Part shown: in pieces, positions 26,375 to 37,679 of the stretch | Layout of the letters: each line of letters starts with the position of its first letter | Numbering within the stretch: the first letter of the stretch is position 1 | Assembly: GCA_002224055.1 (NCBI GenBank) | Contig: AZLU01000040.1 | Span: 141,957-205,956, forward strand | Source: Pezizomycotina sp. ARF18 | Lineage: Eukaryota; Ascomycota | Length of the DNA stretch: 64,000 nt | Direction: 5' to 3' | Notes under the pieces: generated by a model | What the model saw: only the letters and a program-made list of their open reading frames with translations | The model's database searches: none | What the model was told of the DNA's origin: nothing | Made by a program: the position numbers and the translations under genes

Positions 26375-27210
26375 TCCGCTTTCAACGCAATGTATTACGC
26401 GCGAGTTTTCAAAGCCGAGGAGCTCAAATTGTAAGATAGTTCGAGCCAAGTAATTGCTCAATTAATTTAGTTTGTTTCTTCTTTCTCGCGATTGTAGGAC
26501 GCGTTTATAAATGTTTAGTAGTTTATAGTTAATCATATTAATGAAAGTTTCTTCGATACTTGAATAATGACTGGGATTAGGATCCTCCTTGAATTCATAT
26601 AAAGATCACAACAGTGGAAAAAGGATCCATAGCAGTATTATATTTTTAGGAAATCTCGATGAAAAATTTGCAACATGCTCTTCAATCTACTCTTGCCCAG
26701 CTTCGTTTCAGTGTATATTATGCCCTGCAGGTATAAAATGTATTTGTTGTCTTCTGTGGGCTATTTCTACAGCGAAGAAGCAAAGTCCTATAAGGTCAGA
26801 GTTGGTTACGAGACAAGACATCGCCAAATTCCACTATTAACATTGCTGACTTCCTCGTGAACTAGAAGGTTCGGGCCACCGTTTCCGATCGAGACCACGG
26901 TTTCGTTGTTTTTTGAATCCTATTTAGAATTAAGCCATGCGTCCGGTCCGCTCAGCATCTGAACGTGTTAACTCCTCGTATTGAAAAGAATCGTCAAGGT
27001 TGGGTTACGAATAAAAAAGGCGCATTATGGTACAGTCTAGATGGCTCGAGGCTCCAGGGGTATTCCTTTCATTACAGATAGATATTATAAATGCCGGAAG
27101 TGAGCGGTATTTCCATAATACACCGCCAGTGGGCAACAGGGGCTAAGGTGATATCGCTTTTGGCTAACTATTTGGACAACAATCGAAAGGTTCTGCTGTA
27201 AAGCTGCTGA
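26375..27210. other. Spacer without a supportable gene
   Basis: This AT-rich stretch holds the presumed 3' region of the repeat protein and the promoter of the next gene. Short frames at 26589-26860 have no recognisable content. Confidence 0.4.
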
Positions 27211-27216
27211 ACCACG

Positions 27217-27719
27217 ATGTCGTATAAGCTCCGCTTTCTCCTTCTCTGCCTTGCCATAAGCCTCCTACCTAACTCCGATATCCTGAATACAGCCTCCGCT
27301 ATTCTATAGTAATAGCGAGCACTCTAGACGCACAAGAAACCCTTCCGGGGCGTAGGGCTGACTGGGGAAAGCCTAAGAAAGCGCCAACTGAGGCGAATAA
27401 ACAAGGAAACGGAAATCAAGCATATTTAAAAAGCATGTACTCCGACCCTGGGTTTTACGAAAGGCTCAAGGCCATAGTGGCGCATACCGTTGCTGTGATT
27501 CCCAATGGCGTGTGGACAAAGCAAAGTCCTGTCGTGCAGTCTTCCAACGGTAATTTGGGCATTGCAACGTCGGCAGGATCAGAAAACGCCGGAAGCAATA
27601 ACGGAGGGTCTGTGATGACCATGCAAGTACCGATGCAAACAAACTCCGCCCAATGGGAGAAAGTACAGTCTGATTATACCAGGGGCCGTCCCAACACTGC
27701 CGCCTGGTCTGATTTTTGA
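27217..27719 (+). CDS. Small secreted protein of unknown function
   Basis: ATG at 27217 gives a hydrophobic signal-type start (MSYKLRFLLLCLAISLLP). One apparent base deletion near 27300 moves the reading to the frame that continues STLDAQETLPGRRADWGKP and runs open to 27719. The mature part (about 135 residues) has a Lys/Pro-rich start, a middle with YSDPGFYERLKAIVAHTVAV, a Gly/Asn/Ser-rich linker, and the end RGRPNTAAWSDF. There are no cysteines in the mature part. I recognise no family. It is the second of three consecutive signal-peptide genes on this strand. Confidence 0.5.
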
Positions 27720-27724
27720 GGAGG

Positions 27725-28270
27725 AAGAGGAGTAACAAGGTGTAATTCGATTATAGGCTTCTACCGAGGTTAGTCATTACAATACACCGATGTAATTAGT
27801 ATACCTATATACAATAGTGACATTTCATCCAATACATGCAAAGGCTGGTAAAGGGAAACTATTTCTAGCCAGGAAACAAGGTTACTTCATCTAAAAGTGT
27901 TACAAGCATGACTTAGTAAACCATTATCTGCATGGGCTACCATGTACACAATGAAGAAATGAAACTGAAGTGCGGGACTCGGAGGAGTTTAAGTTTCTGG
28001 GGATTAGCGTGGGGATGTTTAGATTGGTGGATTTTCACCATGTGGCCAGGCATAACTTAAAATGTTCTAGTTCTTGTAAAACAAGGCCCGAAAAATGATA
28101 AATATAGTTCATCATCAGTCTGGTCGAGGCCGATGTATACTGTACGGATTTTAGACTATATGCTCTGTTTAAAGGTCTAGTATTTCCATTATTTCCTACC
28201 CCTCCTGCCGAACTATTCGTAAGTACACCTTAGATTTAGTTATATTCTGAAGGCCATACTTTATTTAGTC
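27725..28270. other. Intergenic region
   Basis: No gene is seen. The stretch is AT-rich and probably holds the 3' end of the preceding gene and the promoter of the acidic secreted protein at 28284. Confidence 0.4.
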
Positions 28271-28283
28271 GTCGATTCTCAAG

Positions 28284-29162
28284 ATGCATAAATATATCTC
28301 TTATATCGCTCTCTTCTTAGCCATTAGGGCATATGCGCGGCCCGTTCAAGTTGACGCTGATGCCACCGGCGGCACGATCACTATCCCGCTGGATATAGTC
28401 TTGATCCCTCCTCCGGTAAAGATAGACGACCTCGATACTAAGAAAAGATCTATTGTCGACCGAGATAGTGCCGTCCAACCCATAACTCCAGATGACACTA
28501 CGGATCTTCCCGGTTCTAAACGCTCGCTGAAATCTCGGAGTATTGATGGAAGAGATGAAACGCAGACTGGAGATGCGGAACTTACTGTGCCAGATCTTCC
28601 GGATGTTGGACCCGCTCCTAGCAATGAAACTGAATCCGAAGAGGCCCCCGCTACCACCGATGGCACCGGCCCCGGGTGGGAAGTCGACAGCCCAATTATC
28701 ACCACACAGGATGGCGCTATTAACACCACAGCGATGGTTAATACTACCGAGACCGGAAGCAACGACGTTACCGTACTTAAGAAGAATGACTTGGCGTCGG
28801 AGGGCTCGCTCAGTTTCCTCGCAAAGGAAAATGTCGAGAAGGAGATTCTGGAGGAGGCTAATTCCGGCTCCATGATCGACGATCCCAGTAAGGTGGATGT
28901 AGACAGGGTTTCCACGCTTAAGAATTTTAAACGCAATACTGAGGAAGACCCAAGCGACAAAGATGACGATGAGGAGGACGATCAAGGCTTGGAGGACTCT
29001 ATAGACAGCGCAACTCAGGAAGTCTTTGATAGCTTAGACAACGTTGTGGACCGCCGTGAGTCTGACTCGGAATTTTTGAACCTGGAGGATAATGCGCCGA
29101 TCAAGTATGGGCAAGCCGGAGCGGTCTTAGAACAGAAGCAGCTAGGTGTTGAGGAAGTTTAG
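28284..29162 (+). CDS. Acidic secreted protein with Kex2-type dibasic sites
   Basis: This is an uninterrupted 292-codon frame, the longest intact gene in the window. ATG at 28284 gives a signal peptide (MHKYISYIALFLAIRAYARP). The mature protein is strongly acidic and Ser/Thr/Pro-rich with several N-glycosylation sequons. Dibasic sites KKRS, SKRS and FKRN could be cut by Kex2 in the Golgi, and two of the fragments begin alike (RSIVDRDS and RSIDGRDE). The C-terminal third has a very acidic run (EEDPSDKDDDEEDDQ) also seen in similar form in the gene at 24924. No catalytic motif or known domain is visible. A secreted structural, prohormone-like or effector role is possible but unproven. Antisense open frames over it are compositional shadows. 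Confidence 0.72.
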   Translation: MHKYISYIALFLAIRAYARPVQVDADATGGTITIPLDIVLIPPPVKIDDLDTKKRSIVDRDSAVQPITPDDTTDLPGSKRSLKSRSIDGRDETQTGDAELTVPDLPDVGPAPSNETESEEAPATTDGTGPGWEVDSPIITTQDGAINTTAMVNTTETGSNDVTVLKKNDLASEGSLSFLAKENVEKEILEEANSGSMIDDPSKVDVDRVSTLKNFKRNTEEDPSDKDDDEEDDQGLEDSIDSATQEVFDSLDNVVDRRESDSEFLNLEDNAPIKYGQAGAVLEQKQLGVEEV

Positions 29163-29164
29163 AA

Positions 29165-29710
29165 TGTAGACCGCCGATATAACGTTTTCTCTTCAAGGCC
29201 GGAGGGTGTACCCGATTAGACAACCAAGTAGCCCTCGATGGAGTGTCCGCTGGGTTTAAGAATGTAGTTAATGATCCCCGCCGTTTTCCCTTTTGTGAAA
29301 AATTTTCGCTTCGTGTTTTTTTTTTTCTTAAAATTTTTGTCTTGTTTCATTAATTCTTCTCACAATAATTGTCAATTTTACTCGTATTCAAATCGCTAGG
29401 ACCAGAATTTGAAACTGCTATGCCATAACAGAAAATTCGAGGTAAATACATGAAATGAATACAAGACTGGCATCTGATGGTTCACCTTACAGGAGTGATA
29501 TCAAGAGACCGTTGTATTAATGCCCGGAGTTCGTAGTAAATGCTATCGGGGCTGTGTAAGAACAACCTTTTCGTGGATTTAGTGTGATGCAGCGCTAAGA
29601 AAGAACAAAACAGCAGTAATGACATCAAGACTAAATACGCTTAAGAAGTCAAAGTAAAACCGGTAGAAAATATCGCCACTGAGATGCCTGGGATTTGACA
29701 TATCATTAGC
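29165..29710. other. Convergent 3' intergenic region
   Basis: This lies between the 3' ends of two convergent genes. It contains T-rich tracts (near 29317-29330) that could serve transcript-end processing. No gene is seen. Confidence 0.4.
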
Positions 29711-29714
29711 CGTG

Positions 29715-30805
29715 TTAGAGTGCCTTCCCATGCGTTCGTGCAGTTGGAGTTCTTCCCAGCGGCAGTCTCGGTTCTGCTTTCGCTTTCTTACGCTTCGGAG
29801 TCGCACCTGGCTCGAAACTAGGCTCGTCATCGGCGTAATACATGGCAGATCTTAGTGAAGCTGCTGCGGCACTGCGGCTGTAATCCTTGTCGTAAAAGTT
29901 CATCGCCTTACTCCTCGCTTCCTCTTTCGCTTCCTGGTTTTCCTTCTCCATCATATTCCTTTTAGCTTCTTTCTCCTTCTTTCTATTCCTCTCTGATTCT
30001 TTCTCCTCTTTTCTTTTTCTTTCTGCTTCTTTCTTATTCTCTTTTCTCTTCCTCTCTGCTTCTTTCTCGTTCCCCTTTCTCTTCTGTTCCGGGTTTATCT
30101 CATGTTCCCGTCTCTTCCGTTCGAAATCTATCTGATGTTCCTTTCTCTTTCTCTCCCTCTCGGCCTCCTTTTTCTTGAATTCCTTTCGCTCCTCCTCTAG
30201 CTCCTTCTGCAGCTCCGCCTCCAATCTCCTATCTCTTTCTTTCTGCTTTTCTCTTTCCTCGGCTTTCCTCCTTTGGCGTTCCTTTTCTTTCATCACTTCC
30301 GAGTGCTGTCTTTTCTTGTACTCCTGTTCGTCGCTCCGTCTCATCTCCAGCTCCGCCGCTTTGAGCTTCTTAATCATCTCGTCCGTGTTTTCAACCTTGC
30401 CTGTATTTGTATCAGCTTTCCGGTGAGAGGTTTTGTCTTGTCTCGAGGCATTCCGCGGTGGTACGGCCGGTGCCTTTGGGATACCCGCTTGCTGATGTCG
30501 ATTGCTCTCGTGAGGCGCTTGCTGATGCCGATTCCGCTTGTGAGGCGGCGTAGGTGCCTTTGGATTACGTGGACGAGGATTAGGCGTGCTCGACCCACTG
30601 AGTGTTGCTGCGGGGTTTTATGGGCACGCTCGCGCTGGCGTCTGCAGTCGGGGCAGAATGGACCCAAGTAGTGCTTCTCGTCCTTCACCGTCTGGCGGCG
30701 GTCCTTAGGGCACCGCGAAAATTTGCAGAAAACCTGCCGGCAGTATTTGAGTTGAAAAGATCGGCTGTGGCCGCACTGGAACCATTCGAGAAAGTCGGTG
30801 CACAT
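29715..30805 (-). CDS. Cys/His-motif protein with long charged coiled coil
   Basis: ATG at 30805 begins MCTDFLEWFQCGHSRSFQ. The first 60 residues hold a zinc-binding-like set: CGH, YC, a Cys after VF, a Cys in SRCPKD, and a final CPDC. Such N-termini are common in uncharacterised Pezizomycotina proteins. A basic Pro/Gln/His-rich linker with a near-duplicate NRHQQA unit follows. After one 1-nt shift near 30590-30610 there are about 190 residues of Lys/Glu/Arg-rich sequence (units like EAERKRKE and KEKEAKRN) predicting a long coiled coil. The end is SFEPGATPKRKKAKAEPRLP, with a nuclear-localisation-like KRKKAK. No signal peptide is present, so it is probably cytosolic or nuclear. Binding partner and function are unknown. 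Confidence 0.66.
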
Positions 30806-30809
30806 GTTC

Positions 30810-31800
30810 TTGTTGTGTAAAGCTTTTCTATATTCGGTAGAAAGGATTGGGTCTAGTGAGAGTCCTAGATTACAGCCCTCTTTATCAGAAGAAATTGGTG
30901 ATAGCGGACATGGAGATTGGTTGAAATACAAATTATGCGAAGAACTGTTCAATTACTGTTATCCTAAAATATCTCTCATTTCTACACTCAAGCTCACTGT
31001 TCAACAACTAATAGTACGTGGCTCGGTACAGCAATATAATTGATGCAAGATAATATCTAGCTTTGAAATATCAAATCATCATTGTAATTTAACGCCGCTC
31101 CGCTTTGTTCTGAGATGTCATATTGTCCGAAAGCTGATATCGCCATCGGATATGTCTTTTGTTTACCGTTGCGTAGATTTTTTTTTTTTTTAAAATATAT
31201 ATATTCCAAAAATATATTCACCAGCTCGAAACAACTTCGCGGAAATCAAGAGGGAGAGTGCTCTTTGTACGCTTTACCACCCTCGGCGCTTAAGCCAGAG
31301 CCTTGTAAGCAAAATATTTTAAAGATTAAGGAGTTTCAAGTTGGATCAGCTTTCGACGGTGGTGTAACAAAGAGCATCCCACATATTGATCAACAGTTAC
31401 CGTAGGGCGCGATATGAATTTCGTTCTGAGGACAAGAACAGATCATGCCCCATGCATGGTAAGCGCAAGCAAAGAGGCCAAACCATGCGCCTTTGAGCTT
31501 GTGCACATATATCACGAATGACGGATTAGGCGGACGACATCTCACCCGAGCCAATGTACAGCGAATTTCCCTTGAGATAGGCATTACCTTTCACAACTTG
31601 TTGGGAACTTGACTGTCGCTTCTTAATCCTTCACAATAATACTAATTACGTTGTGAAGAGTAGAGGTTCCGAAGGGATGGTAAAATTGGGTATCAATTTA
31701 ATCAAATCAACAGTGTGGGTAGTATAGGAATAAAGTCTAGGGGCGAATAAAGAACATGAGATGAATTTGCGAATGCTTTACGATTCCACCCCGCAAAATC
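30810..31800. other. Spacer without a supportable gene
   Basis: Upstream region of the coiled-coil gene and 3' region of the GPI-like gene. A T-rich tract followed by TATATATA lies near 31179-31203. No coding signal is recognised. Confidence 0.4.
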
Positions 31801-31816
31801 CCAGGCGCCGCCTGAT

Positions 31817-32511
31817 CTATAGCGCCAGAAGCCCTCCCACCACAGCCGCAACGCCAACTGCGAACCCTACAGCACCGCCATGTACGGTTTTACCCGCGCC
31901 TCCCTTCGCCGTGACTGTAGCGGTAGCTACCGCCTTCGTTACCGTCGTAACGCTCGTCGTCGTCAAAGTCATTCCCGGAACAACCATCGTCAGACCTCCC
32001 CTACCGGCTCCTCCACTCACGTCCGTCGGCACTTCCACTCCCGTCTGCAGCTCAACCACGCTTATGAGATGGTTTATCTGGTGTATAACGCTCCTATCGA
32101 CGCTGACAGTCTGAAGGACGTTATACAGTTGCGCGGGTGTATCGCCCGCGTCTAGCGACGCTATGGCACTCTCGACGCAGCCGGCGGGACCGTAGTTACG
32201 AGCGATGTTAAGGCATCGATGAATGGTGTCGGGAGGTTGGCTTGGAGGGATGCAAGGTGCGATGCGGCGGATGAGAAGTCGGTTGGTAAGGGAGGCGATG
32301 ATTCCGATTCCGTCGGCGTTGGTGCTGGTGTAACGATCGCAGCTTCGGGTGTCAGGTCGCGCCGGCGGTGGAGATGCTCGGGCTTTGCGGGCGAGGCGAA
32401 GAGCGCGAATAGGTGCTCGTTAGAAGATACGATCAATGGAGATAAGGAAAGGATAAGCATGAGAATGTATAGCGAAGGGAGGACGATAGATCGAACCGCG
32501 GATCGCGTCAT
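31817..32511 (-). CDS. Secreted GPI-anchor-like Ser/Thr/Pro protein
   Basis: ATG at 32511 gives an N-terminal signal or anchor (LPSLYILMLILSLSPLIVSS), then a basic HRRRD site and a Pro/Thr/Ser-rich segment (AIVTPAPTPTESESSPPLP). A 1-nt shift around 32200 moves to the frame with ARNYGPAGCVESAIASLDAG and TVSVDRSVIHQINHLISVVE. The C-terminus is Thr/Val-rich and ends in a small-residue hydrophobic tail (GFAVGVAAVVGGLLAL), typical of a GPI-attachment signal. Inferred length is about 230 residues. The layout fits a small cell-wall or plasma-membrane GPI protein. No named family is recognised. Confidence 0.6.
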
Positions 32512-32519
32512 AGTAGCTC

Positions 32520-34610
32520 TTTTTACTATGCTTCTAGAAATCTTCCGAGAATCTCAAAGAAACATGATATCGAGCTATTCTTCGTTGACTGGGCTCTAAC
32601 TTAATAATTTCACTTCATGTTCATCTTTAGGTCAACTCTCTAGAACTTCAAGTGCTATATATTTTCCGAACAAATTTTCTAATCAGTTGACCATGTGCTC
32701 GTCGTTTAAGAGATGTGAACATGGGACATGCTTCGCAGCGGGTTGAAATGGAGGGCGGCTGATTTGTTGTGGTGGTCACGAAATTTTTGCCCGCGTGCGT
32801 GGTCACGCACAAAATTTCCTTAACGTTTGTCGGTAAAGCAGAGCGAGCACGAGAAAGGGCGAGCAAGAGATCAGTTTAAGGGTAATGGTTCTCTGAAACG
32901 ACAGGACCAGTATTTGAAAACAGTATCATGAAATTTCATGCCGTTTCGTTATATCAATTTGTAAGCATACAAACTTGAGTATCAAGGGAATGCAGTCGTA
33001 TATTTCGAATACCAGCGATTTCGAAAAGCGGCAACTTTAAGCCTGGCGGTTATTAATTTGGAGGCTGAAAGCCCTTGGAAACAAGGCTGCTCACTACTGT
33101 ATCTAAAACGAACTAGACCATGTTGGCATTCCATTCCACTTGCATGAACCATGTTGATAAGCGATCCGTTGGTAATATATCGAGATACCTGGATATCAGA
33201 TCTTGGGTGTAAAATGTGGTGTCAGTTCAGGTGGTGCGAGAAACCTTCCGATTCTTCCGAGGCTGAACCGACAGAGTGGTGTTATCGCGCGCATTGTATC
33301 GTGGTATAAGCCACCTCAGATATGCTAATCGTAGAATTTTGCACCGCCTCTCGCCTTTTTTTGGTGTTCAATGTAGAAGTAAACCACGATCTTCCGGGCG
33401 TTACGTATGCGCCGTTATTTTCGTTTTTATAGAGCATGAACCAGAAAGGTCGAGTGAAGGCGTTGGCGTGTTGGTCTTTTTATAATCCTATAGTCCAGCT
33501 AAGCCAGACTTTAAGGCTATACAAAAGTTGTTAGGTCTCATGATCATTGCCGGTGGTTTACGAGCGTTAATAATATGATATTAAAACCTCTCCTGCCAGC
33601 TTCAGGTCTAGAAGCTAGACCCCAGAGCAAATATCTGACAAATTTTACAGTTAAAAACAAAATGCGAAGTTGTCTTTGTCGTCAAACACAGGGGCTAAAT
33701 ATAATCATGAATGCAGAAGGTGATTGATGTATTGCATGCATCCAGGCTTGTAGAAAAGAGAAGAAACAAACAAGCTTCAGTTCATATGAAAAGAACCCTG
33801 GTTGGTAAGGTGTTTCAGGGGCAGCAAGGTACCATCGGCTTCGCCTATCCATTGGCTGTGGTTGGCCAACCATCAAATTTCTAGAGAGAGCAAGCGTCCC
33901 TTCTTTTGCGCTTTTGCATTCAACACTTGCTCTCATTCGCCCAAAATTACCCCCATGACTTTTGCCCCTTTTGACGGTAAATTCTTCAACAAGCAGCCGC
34001 TGGTGATCGCAGTGGCCGACTCAAGGCTCTTTCTCGGAGTTCCCCTTTCGATGGGTGATACACAAAGCATTGGAGACCAGGATGCAGGGGGCCAAGTAGC
34101 TGATATTTGATATGTCAACGTCGCATTTTTCAGGGGCCAAGGAAAGGTACCGTTCGATAGGGTCGAGCCACATTATACCGGTACTATACCAATGTGCCAA
34201 TCTAATAATGTCTTGCAATATATATCACCACCAAGCCCCCTCAATTGAATTGTCTTTCTTTCTTTCTATCTCTTTTATTCTATCATCATCACGGCTCTGG
34301 CTTAGACGTTCCTTTTTTTTTGGTTTTTTTTTCTTGTTATATTACGCTCCTTTCTCTCTCTCTTTTTGCTTTCTTGCTTTTATCTCTCATTCCTTTCCTT
34401 CAAGTTGCAGTTCTGGTTTCAACTGCCAATAATTTTTACTTTCATATTAAACGCTACGAAAGCAACTTTCCTTTGAAACAATTTTTAAACGACATCGGCC
34501 AGCCCGTGAAATCAACATTGTAGACATTCCCTAGAATCATATCGAAATTTGATAGCAATCGAAAAAGAATAAAAGCAACAACGATCGAGAATAAAGAGAA
34601 AGATTAGAAA
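32520..34610. other. Spacer; long upstream region
   Basis: No convincing gene is seen between the GPI-like protein and the CBM19-like protein. Overlapping short frames on both strands near 33.8-34.2 kb have no recognisable motif. Confidence 0.4.
34253..34420 (+). promoter_or_regulatory. Pyrimidine-rich promoter tract
   Basis: A strongly CT-rich stretch with several T8-T9 and CTCTCT runs lies 210-375 bp upstream of the ATG at 34628 on the coding strand. It is followed by an A-rich leader. Such pyrimidine-rich blocks are common in promoters of well-expressed filamentous-fungal genes. The assignment is by position and composition only. Confidence 0.4.
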
Positions 34611-34627
34611 AAGATATAGCGTCCGAG

Positions 34628-35928
34628 ATGCATTCAACTTCAGTATTACTTCTGCTTTCCGGCCTCGCCGGCGTCATTGCCGCTCCTATGCCAAAAGCTG
34701 GCGCTGCCGGTAGTTTACAGGGCCAATCGTGTTCACCTGATGGGGCATTAGCTTGCGATCCGAGCGGCACGTCATTTTACAAGTGCAACTGGGGCAAGCT
34801 GGTATTTAACGGGCCGGTCGCTGCCGGAATGATCTGCAAGGACGGGTCAATCGTGAGGGCTGAAGATGGTGCCGGAGGTTCTGGAAATACCGGCGGAAGC
34901 ACAACCGGTGGAGACGGAGGCTCAGCACCTCCGCCGCCACCTCCAGCTCCGTCTGCTCCAGCTCCGTCTCCTCCACCGCCGTCCGGCTCCCCGACGGTAA
35001 CACCGGCGGTTCTACGGGAATGGTGCCTCCGTCCACTGGGGATGGAAATGGTGCCGGTAACGCACCCGCTCCCGTCCATCGCCAGAGCCGACAACTACGA
35101 TCTCCGTTACTTCTCAAATCCATGTGACGGTCTCTGTACCTGTTTCGACCGCGACTGCGATGCCAAACGCCCCGGCCATTACTCCAAGCCCGAGCCCTCC
35201 GCCGTCGTCCGGCGATAACAACGGTGGCTCTAGCAGCGGATCCGGCGGTGATACTAGCGGCGGTTCACAGAACGTCAACATCCCTCCGCCCGCCAACAAC
35301 CCGCCCTCATCTTCCGGCGGTTCCAGCTCGAGCTCTGGCTCTAAATCCGGCTCCAAGTCGAATTCCTGACCGAAGCGCAAGTCCTCGCCGTCGCACCCAC
35401 TTCGAACACCTGCAGTGGCGCTCAATTCGCCAATGAATGTGGAACAGCTTCCCAGGCCGCCCCCTCATCGCCGCCGCGTTTGACAAGTACGGAATCACCA
35501 CCAACAACGAGAAAGCCGCCATTCTCTCCCTCATAGCGTTCGAATCCGGAGACTTCAAGTTCAACATCAACCATTTCCCCGGCAGAGCCGGCCAGGGAAC
35601 TAGGAACATGATGATGCCTCCTTTCATCGCGAATACGCGCAGTCGGTCGCTGCGGGTAAATTACCATCGGGTGTTACGAAAGACAACATTGATAGCCAGA
35701 GCGATGACGTGAAGAATCAAGTTAGGGCTCTCGTGCTCGGAGACGAGCTCAGCTACGCTTTCCGCCGCCTGGTTCTACAGCGTCCACTGCTCGGACGACG
35801 TTAAGAGCGCGCTGAAGACCGGTGGGGAGCAAGGTTGGTCGACGTACATATCGACCTGCGTTGGAACTACCGTAACCGATGACAGGAAGGTCAAATACGA
35901 GGCCGCTGTCAAGGCGCTTGGTAACTAA
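34628..35928 (+). CDS. Secreted CBM19-like protein with C-terminal conserved ESGDFK domain
   Basis: ATG at 34628 gives a signal peptide (MHSTSVLLLLSGLAGVIAA). Next is a chitin-binding CBM19-like module with four Cys (CSPDGALACDPSGTSFYKC, later GMIC). A long Pro/Gly/Ser linker follows, and from about 35363 a C-terminal domain with NTCSGAQFANECGTASQA, FDKYGITTNNEKAAILSL, FESGDFKFNINHFPGRAGQG, TRNMMMPPF, LSYAF, WFYSVHCSDDVKSAL and a final CVGTT. This C-terminal block recurs in secreted Pezizomycotina proteins, usually annotated as hypothetical. The frame changes at least six times, mostly by apparent 1-nt deletions; one lies in the C5 run at 35460-35464, and one near 35763 looks like an insertion. 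Role is inferred as cell-wall (chitin) associated. Confidence 0.75.
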
Positions 35929-35934
35929 AGGAAA

Positions 35935-37210
35935 GAGGGCAGAGCAGGATTTTGGGAAACTCTGGATGTATTTATACTTGGCGCCTTGTTTTTTTCAGTG
36001 TCTTTTTTACTTTCGGTTCTTTGTGCATATTCTTATAAACATACAGAGGCAAGAATTCTACGCATTCATGATTTAGTCCTCTTGAAAATGCGCAAGCCGC
36101 AAATTCGAGAAGGATCTAAAGAGAGATGGGTAGATTTTCTCCTCTGTTTTTCCACTCATATGATATCATAGCCATATAAGGCAGACTTCGGAGACGAAAT
36201 AGAATTCAGAATTTGGACAAGTTGTGCCAAGCATTTGGCAAATTTCTGAAAGCATTATAGTATACCTCATGAAAGTGATCAGTGTCATTGACGTCCCGGC
36301 CAAGTTAAAGTACCGTACTGTAAAATTATATTCATATCGATCTTAAATTTACCGTCAATTATCGTTCTGTATTGAACCAAAGGTAGGCTCCCGCGCTCGC
36401 ACGGATCTATTGATAGACACGTCCATGATATAAAAGGTTGGGCTATCTAGAAGATGCATTCGACTACCGGTGTTATATTATAAGGATCACAGGTATATTT
36501 CCGTGTTCACAGGGGGTATTCAAGTGTTGGTATGTCAAGGATGCACGTGCAGGGAGCTTCTTTCTCTAGCTCCTTTCTTATTTCCAGAAATATACTGGCG
36601 TGTTTCTAAGTCTGAGCGAGTTCAAGAGGATCTCAAACCACTATTTCCTGTAGCTCAATATGATCGATGCGGACATGAGCTATATTAATTCACTGGGGAG
36701 ATAATTCGGTGGATACTTTACGGCAATCCGGGAAGAAATATACTTCCTTGCATTTCTGATATTATCATCCAATATGTGCGGTTTCACTTCCTTCTAGGAC
36801 CGCGCTGGTTTTGGCAATTATCTACTATATTACTAGCAGTATCTCAGTCCTCTAAAAAGATAAACAAGGAGGCATTTTGATAACATAACCATCATATCGC
36901 AGTCTATACTTTATATTTAACGTATGATGCCGTAAATTAAATCCGCGGAGGCATCGAGTATTATGAGCTGCTATTTATCCCTTTATACTTCAATATTTTC
37001 TGGTGTTATACAATCAGCTCACACCACAAGGGAAGGGTTACCATATTGTGTATCTTTGGCAATGTATATTAAAAAAAATGACATTGTCTTGCTGGTAGAT
37101 ATACGCCTCATGAGAAGTACGTTTTGGTGGAATTTTTATTTGATATGAAGATTTAACTCCGACCGAGGCATGAGCATATTCAATAGCTGCTATATAATGC
37201 GAATATCTAC
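35935..37210. other. Spacer without a supportable gene
   Basis: This AT-rich stretch downstream of the CBM19-like gene has only short frames without recognisable content. Confidence 0.4.
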
Positions 37211-37217
37211 GTTTTAT

Positions 37218-37589
37218 TTATTTATTTATTTTTTTAAACCAAATATCGTCCATGGCCTTCTCTTTCATGTATTGGATGCAGCAAGTCGCGATACGTGCGC
37301 TTGATTCTCGCTGGATATGGTAGATGAAGCGGAGAAAGCAAGTCTCTTCCGGTATCTCCTCATATTTGAGAACCAACAAGGCCAAATAATAGTCCCGGGA
37401 ATTCCGCCGTGTGAGTTGCACAGCATCAAGTCCCTGTTTGTAGTACCGGGTCGCGGAAGGCTCGATATGGTATTCCCAACCGTCGCGTCCTCCGGACGAA
37501 AAATCTGCGCTGCGGAAAGCCTTGCTTCTCGGCAGCACGGGGCCGGCGTATACTTTGGTGAATATGCAGAGTGTGGAATAATATATCAA
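37218..37589 (-). CDS. Unrecognised open frame, possible exon or relic
   Basis: A 123-codon minus-strand frame stands out from its AT-rich surroundings by higher GC and protein-like content (RYYKQGLDAVQLTRRNSRDY, LALLVLKYEEIPEETCFLRF). It has no convincing start codon context and no recognised domain. Overlapping frames on both strands are also open, so it may be chance. If real it is likely a C-terminal exon whose upstream part lies above 37.6 kb. Confidence 0.25.
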   Translation of the reverse strand: MIYYSTLCIFTKVYAGPVLPRSKAFRSADFSSGGRDGWEYHIEPSATRYYKQGLDAVQLTRRNSRDYYLALLVLKYEEIPEETCFLRFIYHIQRESSARIATCCIQYMKEKAMDDIWFKKINK

Positions 37590-37679
37590 TATAACCCGAT
37601 TGATAGAAGCAGTTTAAGACTTTTGCAAGCATTGATGTTACAAGAGCTCTCGTGAAAAAGGTATTTCAGCTATATTGCA

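Noticed and set aside
28317-28985. Long minus-strand open frames over the acidic secreted protein
   Set aside because: The sense frame has a signal peptide, start and stop; the antisense frames reflect its low stop-codon potential.
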